DNA of 64,000 bases from TA-20 sp035935115. GTDB lineage: Archaea; Thermoproteota; Nitrososphaeria; Nitrososphaerales; Nitrosopumilaceae. Each line of letters begins with the position of its first letter. Within the stretch, counting starts at the first letter, position 1. Shown in pieces: positions 46,408-53,677 of this stretch. The stretch is taken from assembly GCA_035935115.1 (NCBI GenBank), contig DASYXK010000002.1:1-64000 (forward strand). The letters are read 5' to 3'. Under the pieces are notes generated by a model, which was not told where the DNA came from, did not search any database, and saw nothing but the letters and a program-made list of their open reading frames with translations. Made by a program: the position numbers and the translations under genes.

Positions 46408-46697
46408 GCAAGACTGAACGAGAATTTTTAGCATGCAGGGCCGTATTCTCAAAAAGACATGCAAGGCAATACCGGTATACAATCAAGAAGAGAGTATACA
46501 AGTCTCTTTATGATTTACGATTCATTATAGAAAATAATGAATTTGTTGGTCTTGATCTCAAAGAACTTGAAACAGAGCTTGAGCAAATAATCGCACTGAT
46601 TGGTTCTACAAGTATATCGCATACTGGAAAAATGTCATCACATATGCAGACTGCAGCCAATCCTTTTTCTGCAATAAATTCTGACTGGGGTACGTAA
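46401..46697 (+). CDS. Small basic partner of the actin-like protein
   Basis: A 98-residue protein whose ATG lies inside the end of the actin-like gene (seven-base overlap), so the two are translated together. The N-terminal half is basic and helical (LSKTEREFLACRAVFSKRHARQYRYTIKKRV) and could bind DNA; the C-terminal tail is polar and likely disordered. By position it corresponds to ParR-type adaptors, but I see no sequence signature of ParR. The assignment as partner is inference. Confidence 0.55.
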   Translation: MLSKTEREFLACRAVFSKRHARQYRYTIKKRVYKSLYDLRFIIENNEFVGLDLKELETELEQIIALIGSTSISHTGKMSSHMQTAANPFSAINSDWGT

Positions 46698-46976
46698 CTC
46701 CTTAAAAACATCCCAAATCTTACTTGCGAGTTACTAAAACTTAAACACAAAATTCACGCATATGCAAGCTGGCAACATCGCCACCAACTATACAGTATTG
46801 TTGATTTGTTTACAATTGTACCAAACTATACAACTAGAAAAGTTTCTGATTTGTTCGGAATCGTCATGATATGTTATGACATCTGGTGCTCTTTGGTATG
46901 TTGATGATACAATACAATATGCAGACAGTGAACCAAGGCGTAAACTTTCTCCTTAAATCCAACACGATAATAACAT

Positions 46977-47156
46977 GTGTTGAAAATTGTACTGCAAAAG
47001 CAAAGGTCGAGAAACTACAAAGACATCAACTACTACAAGTACCGTATCACAATACCTTCACAAATTGTAGAACAGCTCAAACTAGAAGGAGGAGAAAAGC
47101 TTGAGATCTTTGTTGTGGAAGATGCAATTGTAATCAGGAAGATCCTTAACATATGA
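46977..47156 (+). CDS. AbrB/SpoVT-type DNA-binding protein
   Basis: A 59-residue frame starting at GTG 46977 (or TTG 46980). The segment YYKYRITIPSQIVEQLKLEGG followed by EKLEIFVVEDAIVIRK matches the swapped-hairpin AbrB domain (pattern RITIPxxIxxxLxLxxGxxLxI). Such proteins are antitoxins or regulators. CTTAAA at 46952-46957 lies 20-25 nt before the start. No toxin gene is visible next to it. Confidence 0.7.
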   Translation: MLKIVLQKQRSRNYKDINYYKYRITIPSQIVEQLKLEGGEKLEIFVVEDAIVIRKILNI

Positions 47157-47599
47157 AAAATCACATCAAAAATCTATCTAGTCCTCAGGTTCCTTGCTTC
47201 CCATATCTTTTATAGCTTCTTTCTTTTTTTCTTTAATAATTTTTTTAGACTGTCTAATTTGATATCTTGTTAGTTTGACACTTGAATTTGTTTGTAAATT
47301 TGATTAAACCATATCCAGATAGTTTTGTATCCATAAAACAATCTCTAGTTTGACAGAATCTAGTCTTTCCTTGCAGTTGGTTTACGGTTCTTGCCTTGCT
47401 ATGATCTTTTGATTCCATAGGGTACTTGACTGATTACTTTTCCGCTTCAATTCTCTCAAACTTTTTTTATTGATAAAGTCGTGTCTTGACCATAGACTCC
47501 TAACAGGAGTATCATTCTAGGATAATTTTTTTTATGCTACAATGATACCATAAAAAGAGGAAACTCTAGGTAATAGTTCCAAAGTTACGAAGAAACTAG
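47157..47599. other. Gene-poor decayed stretch
   Basis: I find no gene that I can support. On the minus strand a Lys-rich frame (ending near 47190 with KEAIKDMGSKEPED-like residues) lacks a start codon, and a 54-codon frame in another phase precedes it. The bases are very AT-rich with T-runs. This looks like decayed accessory DNA. Confidence 0.4.
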
Positions 47600-48153
47600 A
47601 ACTGTTTAGAAGATGTTTGGAGCTGTTTCGAGCCTTTTAGGGCCCACAACCAAAGGAAATCTGTTCAAACATTGATTGATTGTTATGGACAGCCAGATGA
47701 GGATTACATCATTAAATTTTTAACAAATGATCGTTTGGATCTCTAGTTAAATCAAAATTGTACTGGGTCTCAACAGACTCGATTCTGGATGGTCATTCTA
47801 TCATAACTATCGGAACAGAAATCAGGACAATATTATTCTGGGACTTGTAGGACTCTAATCTTATTGAGATTTTAAACTGGCTTCTAAAAACTAGCAGATC
47901 CCGTATATACAACAATGTTCTAAGACAAAGAAGGGGCGAGGATAAGTTATTCTCAAAGTATAGTGATGCTGACAAGATTGGGGATATAGTAAAAAAATTC
48001 TTCCAGTATAATTACTCTGCGTGTAGGATAGAAAGTACAAATCTTCAAAATAACACTTGGGTTGTGAAAGTATCTGTAACCTTATTTGGTCAACACTCAA
48101 GTAAAATACTTGCAATCGATTCTAAAACTGGTAAGATTATCAGTTGCAAATGA
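47600..48153 (+). pseudogene. Broken hypothetical gene
   Basis: Protein-like sequence runs through three pieces: a frame to 47746 containing LIDCYGQPDEDYIIKFLTNDRLDL; a second frame with KLYWVSTDSILDGHSIITIG that meets a TAG near 47850; and, in the same phase after that stop, about 97 codons ending at 48153. The last piece ends with a PepSY-like strand pattern (VVKVSVTLFG then ILAIDSKTGKIISCK). One frameshift and one stop break it. I do not recognise the parent family. It is convergent with the Ehr operon. Confidence 0.5.
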
Positions 48154-48167
48154 AACCTCAGAATTGG

Positions 48168-48965
48168 TTATTCGACTTTTTTCATTCTGTTGACTGCCAA
48201 TAACAATCCCTGAAGAAGTACTTGCGGTCTTGGAGGACATCCAGGAATATAGATATCAACAGGAACAATCTTGTCAATTCCGCCTGTTGTTGCATATGTA
48301 TCGCCAAATATGCCGCCGCTACATGCACAGGCTCCTACGGCAACCACAATTTTAGGATCAGGTGTTGCCTCATAGGTTCGCAACAATGCAACTTCCATGT
48401 TTCTTGATGCAGGTCCAGTCACTAGCAAGACATCAGCGTGTCTTGGAGAAGCTACAAAATGAATTCCAAATCTTTCAATATCATAAATTGGGTTGTTAAG
48501 AGCAGCAATTTCAATTTCACAACCATTGCACGAACCGGCATCAACCTGACGTATTGCAAGTGATCTGCCAAACATTTTTTGGATTTTTTCTTTTAATTCA
48601 TTTCCAATTTGCTCATATGGTTTTTCTGTTGAAAATATTTGCGGACTGGAATAATCAATCAACTGATTCCTATTCCTTGTAGGAATGGCCGGTTTACTGT
48701 GAATTTCAATTATTTCAGACGCAGCTTCATTACAATGACCACACATGATGCATTTACCATTGTCCAAACCCATCGCGGCATTTTCTTTGATTGGGAATAA
48801 TGCTTTTGTCGGGCAAGAATCTTCAAGTGTTTTTCTCTGATCATTTGTCGGATATGTTTTGAAAGTGACGCTTCCACGATAATTTTTACTTGTGAATAAA
48901 TTGGCAAAATCCTTGATTGTTTCTATGCCATTTCCAATTATTTCCTTTCTTGATTCTTTCATCAT
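48168..48965 (-). CDS. Ehr/Hyf-like small subunit (NuoB type) with ferredoxin-like domain
   Basis: A 265-residue protein. The C-terminal NuoB/HyfI domain keeps all ligands of the proximal [4Fe-4S] cluster: Cys146 and Cys149 (SCNGCEIE), Cys213 or 215 (GACACSGG) and Cys243 (IPGCPPRP). The N-terminal part has Cys51 (SCPTKAL) plus Cys72, 75 and 78 (CIMCGHC), enough for one further cluster; the remaining ligands of a 2x[4Fe-4S] ferredoxin are missing. It passes electrons between the large subunit and an unknown donor. It overlaps the large-subunit gene by four bases. Confidence 0.9.
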   Translation of the reverse strand: MMKESRKEIIGNGIETIKDFANLFTSKNYRGSVTFKTYPTNDQRKTLEDSCPTKALFPIKENAAMGLDNGKCIMCGHCNEAASEIIEIHSKPAIPTRNRNQLIDYSSPQIFSTEKPYEQIGNELKEKIQKMFGRSLAIRQVDAGSCNGCEIEIAALNNPIYDIERFGIHFVASPRHADVLLVTGPASRNMEVALLRTYEATPDPKIVVAVGACACSGGIFGDTYATTGGIDKIVPVDIYIPGCPPRPQVLLQGLLLAVNRMKKVE

Positions 48966-50572
48966 AGATCATTTCCCGAATAGGACAGGTCCAGACTTTT
49001 ATTGACTAGTGGAAAATCTGGTACGATATCATTCAATACAGCCTGCTCAATAATAGGCCAGTTACAAAATGATGCAGTCCGAACCTTGTATCTAGATATG
49101 GAATTATTCTCTCCAATCATAACCCAGTGAAGTGTTTGTCCTCTGTGAGACTCGGCATAGCCAAGTGCTGATCTAAATGGCTCAAGATGCTCTGGAATAT
49201 TTACAAACAGAGCGTCATCGTCAAGATCAAGTGATTCTTTAATGATACCAAAGGAATCTCTTACCTCTTCTACGCGAATTTCAAACCGTGCCAAGGCATC
49301 ACCAGATCGTTTCTCCATCTCAATTTGGTGCCGCATCTTTTGTTGTGATGTCTTGTTATTATGCAAATAATAACTGGCGTATGGATGATCACGTCTTGTA
49401 TCTACATCTATTCCTACACATCTTGCAACTACTCCCACTACTCCAAGATCATATGCTGCTTTTTTTGGTATGGTACCAGTGTTACGCAATCTATCCATGA
49501 AAGATGATTTTGATTTTAGAAGGGTTATGATCTTTTCAAAATCATTTGAGATCTCGCTTAAAGTTTTAAGAATTAATTTTTTATTTTCATCTGTGATATT
49601 ACATCGTACTCCTCCAATTCGGTTGACACCAAAGAGAATGCGACTACCGCAAAGCGATTCGTTAAGCTGCATCAGTCTTTCCTTTAGAATGTTCAATCTT
49701 GCAGAACCAAAAGGAAAACTTGCATCAGTTGAGATTCCTGCCAATGTTCCTATGTGATTATAGATCCGTTCTAGTTCTCCAAAAATTGTTCTAATCTTTT
49801 TTGCCCTGTTTGGAATTTCTACTTGTGCTATCTTTTCAATTGCTTGACAATAAGCAGATGAATTTGCCACAGACTCATCTCCAGCTATGCGCTCTGACAA
49901 AAACACGACGTCATCAAGTTTCATGGACTCGGCAAGTTTTTCAACTCCCTTATGCGTGTAAAAAAGACGGGTTTCAAGATTGATGATGTTCTCTCCCAAG
50001 ATACTAAATCTAAAATGGCCTGGTTCTATGATTCCAGCATGCACAGGACCAACTGGAATTTCACAGATTTCCTCTCCTTGAACTCTCAAAAACGGATATT
50101 CTTTTTCCTGTCTTCCTGCTTTGGTATGAAGTTCAAATTCTTTTCTTAGTGGGAAAGTGCCATCTGGCCAATGCTCATGCAAAACTAGTGGTCTTGTATC
50201 AAGATTTCCAGCTGGAATTAATCCAAACATGTCTTTTATTTCCCGTTCATAAAGTGCCGCGGCAGGAATGTGTAAAGCAATATTTGGAAAAGAAAAATCT
50301 TTACCCGTAGAAACAATGATGAAAATAAAAACGTCTTCTTTTTCAAAAACATAACGAATTGTAAAACCCAAGCCATTTTTTCGCTCATCAGAACAAATCA
50401 TTGTTGCAAGTCGTGCATTCAAATTTTTATAAACATAATCACAAATTTTTGGCATGTCGTTTAATTCAACGTTGAAATGTATTTCATTATTGTTCTGGTA
50501 AGTATTTGTTATTTTATTTGAAAACTTTTCCTCTATTTCTTTTGCATAATTTTCTAAGTTGGTTTTGTTCAT
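48962..50572 (-). CDS. Ehr/Hyf-like large subunit (NuoC-NuoD fusion), no NiFe site
   Basis: A 536-residue protein with an N-terminal NuoC-like domain (about 1-150) and a NuoD/hydrogenase-large-subunit-like domain (from about 165, with GPVHAGIIEPGHFRF). In [NiFe]-hydrogenases the ERxCxxC motif holds the metal; here it is ERIAGDES at 227-234, with no cysteine. The C-terminal DPCxxC is also absent, the protein ending SLDLSYSGNDL. It therefore cannot bind NiFe and resembles Ehr-type complexes or complex I NuoD. It may react with a quinone or another carrier. Confidence 0.88.
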   Translation of the reverse strand: MNKTNLENYAKEIEEKFSNKITNTYQNNNEIHFNVELNDMPKICDYVYKNLNARLATMICSDERKNGLGFTIRYVFEKEDVFIFIIVSTGKDFSFPNIALHIPAAALYEREIKDMFGLIPAGNLDTRPLVLHEHWPDGTFPLRKEFELHTKAGRQEKEYPFLRVQGEEICEIPVGPVHAGIIEPGHFRFSILGENIINLETRLFYTHKGVEKLAESMKLDDVVFLSERIAGDESVANSSAYCQAIEKIAQVEIPNRAKKIRTIFGELERIYNHIGTLAGISTDASFPFGSARLNILKERLMQLNESLCGSRILFGVNRIGGVRCNITDENKKLILKTLSEISNDFEKIITLLKSKSSFMDRLRNTGTIPKKAAYDLGVVGVVARCVGIDVDTRRDHPYASYYLHNNKTSQQKMRHQIEMEKRSGDALARFEIRVEEVRDSFGIIKESLDLDDDALFVNIPEHLEPFRSALGYAESHRGQTLHWVMIGENNSISRYKVRTASFCNWPIIEQAVLNDIVPDFPLVNKSLDLSYSGNDL

Positions 50573-52062
50573 GCAAAGCCGCCTCCGCTAATTATGGTTG
50601 ATGTGTTCTGTATCAGTGTCTGCAATTGCACAGGTATGTAGATGCCAAAGATAACCATAAGCGAACACAATATTGCCATGGGTATTATGGCAAGCTTACC
50701 CATGCCCGACTTCTTCATTTCTGGAGACGGACTTCCAAAAATCATTTTTATCAGATGCCTCAAAAAGACGGCAAATGTCATAACTAGAAACAAAATTACT
50801 ATTGATGTTGCAACAAACTGTCCGCTCTTAAAACCTGAACTTAGAATCATAAACTCACTTAGGAAGATGTTGAACGGTGGCATACCTACAAGAGCCAGTC
50901 CTCCGATCAAAAACAGAACACCGGTAACTGGCATGACCCTGATTATTCCATTTATTTTTGACATGGCTTTCATTTCGTATTTCTGGCTGACAGTTCCACT
51001 TGCAAAAAACATCAGCGGTTTTACTATGGCATGATTGATGATCTGGAGTATTGCCCCGTAGATTCCAAGCAGGCCGCCAAAGCCAATACCTAGTGATATC
51101 AAGCCCATATGCTCTACGCTGGAAAAGGCAAGCAGCCTTTTCATGTCCTTTTGGAAGTACATTGATGCAGCTGCTATAGCGATAGAAACGACAGCTAGTA
51201 TTATCAAAAGCTGGTTTGAAAATGCCGGTCCTATGGACACACTACTTACTATGTGAAAACGAATTATTGCATAAAATGCACAATTCAAAAGTACACCAGA
51301 CAAGACAGCGCTCACAGGTGTTGGAGCTTCACTATGTGCATCAGGAAGCCAAGTATGCATTGGGGCAAGACCAGCTTTTGTTCCAAATCCTACCAATATG
51401 AAAACAAAAGCAATCTTGACCAGATTAGGATCAAAAAATTTTGAATTGTGAACCATTCCTGTCCAGTTCATGGCGTCTTCAGTGGAACCAGCATTGATGT
51501 TTGCATAATAGAAAAATACTGTTCCAATAAGTGCAAAGGAAAGACCCACTGTTGCAATTATCAAATATTTCCATGCAGATTCTATTGCATTTTCTTTAAA
51601 GTAAAGCATTATCAGAAGAACCGATACCAGTGTAGTAGCTTCTACCATCACCCACATTATTCCCAAGTTGTTTGCTATTGGAACTATTAACATCGTTAGC
51701 AAAAATACGTTAAAACCCTGATAGTATCTCACAATGTGTTTGTCATCTATGGTACCATTGTCATACTGTCTGCCCATGTAGTTTTTTGAATACAGTGCTG
51801 CAACAAAACCTACAACTGAAATTGAAATTAGAATAACCGCACTTAGAGAATCAACATAGAATGTATTTCCAAATGCAGAGATGGATTTCTCAGTTATTAT
51901 TCTTGATACCAAGAAAAATACTTGAATCAGTATCAAAGATGAGGCACATATTGTTACGATTCCAATTGTTCTTTTCTTTTTCAAAATTGTTACTAGTCCA
52001 GCTCCCACTATAGGTGACAAAAGAAGGAACAGAATTGTTAGATTAGATATTAAATCATCCAT
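50569..52062 (-). CDS. Ehr/Hyf-like antiporter subunit (HyfF/NuoN type)
   Basis: A 497-residue membrane protein with about 13-14 helices of the Mrp-antiporter-like proton-pumping family. Key residues are visible as Glu in WVMVEATTLVSV, Lys in GFGTKAGLAPMHTWLPDAHSE and the His/Lys-containing helices after it. The best-matching Hyf subunit is HyfF. It overlaps the gene after it and the one before it by one to four bases, so the operon is tightly coupled. Confidence 0.88.
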   Translation of the reverse strand: MDDLISNLTILFLLLSPIVGAGLVTILKKKRTIGIVTICASSLILIQVFFLVSRIITEKSISAFGNTFYVDSLSAVILISISVVGFVAALYSKNYMGRQYDNGTIDDKHIVRYYQGFNVFLLTMLIVPIANNLGIMWVMVEATTLVSVLLIMLYFKENAIESAWKYLIIATVGLSFALIGTVFFYYANINAGSTEDAMNWTGMVHNSKFFDPNLVKIAFVFILVGFGTKAGLAPMHTWLPDAHSEAPTPVSAVLSGVLLNCAFYAIIRFHIVSSVSIGPAFSNQLLIILAVVSIAIAAASMYFQKDMKRLLAFSSVEHMGLISLGIGFGGLLGIYGAILQIINHAIVKPLMFFASGTVSQKYEMKAMSKINGIIRVMPVTGVLFLIGGLALVGMPPFNIFLSEFMILSSGFKSGQFVATSIVILFLVMTFAVFLRHLIKMIFGSPSPEMKKSGMGKLAIIPMAILCSLMVIFGIYIPVQLQTLIQNTSTIISGGGFA

Positions 52063-52736
52063 CAGTCATCCCTCAAATTTTCTAGCTTTCCTACGTCTAA
52101 ACTGTCAAATGTGCGGCTAATTCTGAAGAGTAGGATGGAAGAGATTACAATGCCAACAAGAATGTCCACGAATATTCCAACCTCTATTAGCAAAGATACA
52201 CCGTGCGTCAATGCCAAGGTAAAGAGAAATAATCCATTTTCTATGATCAAAAGCCCAACTACTTGGTTCAGTACGGTTCTTCTGTTTACAAGCACAAATA
52301 GTCCTATGAAAAACTGGGCCATTGAAACAGGAAGATATACATTTACAATTTGATCAGATTTGAATGGAATTTGTTGAGTAAGAAAATAAGACAGAGCCAC
52401 AAGTAATGCGGAAATAATTACTGACGCACGAATACTGATGTAAGGATTGGTTTCTAGCTTGAATTCAATTTCAAGTTTTCTAGTGACATATGTCAGAACT
52501 TTGGGAATGATGATTGATTTTATTATCAGTGTCATACCAGCTGCAATGTAAATTTCCCAAATTCCTGTCACGTATCCTATGATGGCAGTTACTCCTGAAA
52601 GAACAATTGACTGATAACGATATGCATTTAACCAATCTAGAAATCCTCGTCTTACGACAATTCCAAATGTAGATATCAACAATATGGCGCCAGAAATTGT
52701 CAAAATATCTAGTTGTATAGTTTCCATAAAGATCAA
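52062..52736 (-). CDS. Ehr/Hyf-like subunit HyfE (NuoK type)
   Basis: A 224-residue protein with about seven hydrophobic helices. Length and order between HyfC-like and HyfF-like subunits identify it as HyfE, whose core is NuoK-like; the segment VVGLLIIENGLFLFTLAL carries the conserved Glu (ENGLF) of NuoK proteins that lies in the proton path. It is encoded with overlapping stops and starts in the operon. Confidence 0.82.
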   Translation of the reverse strand: MIFMETIQLDILTISGAILLISTFGIVVRRGFLDWLNAYRYQSIVLSGVTAIIGYVTGIWEIYIAAGMTLIIKSIIIPKVLTYVTRKLEIEFKLETNPYISIRASVIISALLVALSYFLTQQIPFKSDQIVNVYLPVSMAQFFIGLFVLVNRRTVLNQVVGLLIIENGLFLFTLALTHGVSLLIEVGIFVDILVGIVISSILLFRISRTFDSLDVGKLENLRDD

Positions 52737-53677
52737 TAAAGATAACAGAACACTATGCCTATCATTGAACTTGCAACAGCTATGGCAATCAGATCAGGTA
52801 TTCTAAAGAGTCGCCACTTTGCAACAGATGATTCTAGAAAAGCAACAAGAATTCCAAACAAGGAAATTTTTCCAAAAAATAGCAGAACTCCGACTGCAAG
52901 TGTTGGCAATAAAATAGATGCCGAAATTCCCCATGGAACAAAGATGTTTACCATTAATGTGAAAAGTATGATTTGTTTTATTGACTGAGACCATTCCATC
53001 AAAGCTAAACTTTTACCCGAATATTCCAAGATCATTGCCTCATGAACCATGGTAAGTTCAAGATGAGTGGCAGGATTGTCAAATGGCAAGCGGCCTGTCT
53101 CGCCTAATATGATAATGAACATGCCTATTGCCGCAAAGATGATTTGTGGATGGGGCAAAAATGATGAATTTGAGGATGCGCTTATCAGCGTATTCAAATT
53201 CGTTCCGCCATAGGTTATGGCTACAACAAATATGCACAAAAAAAGTGCAGGCTCTAGAAGAGCTGAGATCATCATCTCCCTACTGCTTCCAAGACCGCCA
53301 AAGGAACTTGCTACATCTAGTCCTGCTAGCATGGTGAAAAATCTGGCAAGGGCAAAAAGACCGATGACAAGAATAAGATCACCTACCAATCCAAATGGTG
53401 TATACACCAAAAACACTGGAATGAAAAATGCGGCAGTAGAGATTGCTACAAAGTTAACCCATGGACATGCTCTGAAAATCCAAGAGCTCTGTTCGGATAC
53501 AACCTCGTCTTTTCGTATCAATTTCAGTAGATCATAGTATGATTGTAAAACACTAGAACCAATTCTTTTCTGTGTCCTTGCCTTTGTTTTTCGTATGATT
53601 CCAGTTAACAGAGGAGCAAGTGATAGCATGACCAACACTTGGATCAATCCAATTATGATCTCCTGTATACTATGCAT
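52733..53677 (-). CDS. Ehr/Hyf-like subunit HyfC (NuoH type)
   Basis: A 314-residue membrane protein of about eight helices, the NuoH/HycD type that joins the membrane arm to the soluble arm. Characteristic segments are GSSVLQSYYDLLKLIRKDE near the N-terminus and GRLPFDNPATHLELTMVHEAM, with the Glu residues of the E-channel. It overlaps its neighbours on both sides. Confidence 0.88.
   Translation of the reverse strand: MHSIQEIIIGLIQVLVMLSLAPLLTGIIRKTKARTQKRIGSSVLQSYYDLLKLIRKDEVVSEQSSWIFRACPWVNFVAISTAAFFIPVFLVYTPFGLVGDLILVIGLFALARFFTMLAGLDVASSFGGLGSSREMMISALLEPALFLCIFVVAITYGGTNLNTLISASSNSSFLPHPQIIFAAIGMFIIILGETGRLPFDNPATHLELTMVHEAMILEYSGKSLALMEWSQSIKQIILFTLMVNIFVPWGISASILLPTLAVGVLLFFGKISLFGILVAFLESSVAKWRLFRIPDLIAIAVASSMIGIVFCYLY

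Noticed and set aside
46886..47104. A 72-codon frame overlapping the AbrB-type gene.
   Set aside because: The AbrB frame has clear family residues; the overlapping frame has a low-complexity end and no recognisable pattern.
48962..50572. The operon as a group 4 [NiFe]-hydrogenase.
   Set aside because: Neither cysteine pair of the NiFe site exists in the large subunit and no maturation genes are nearby.
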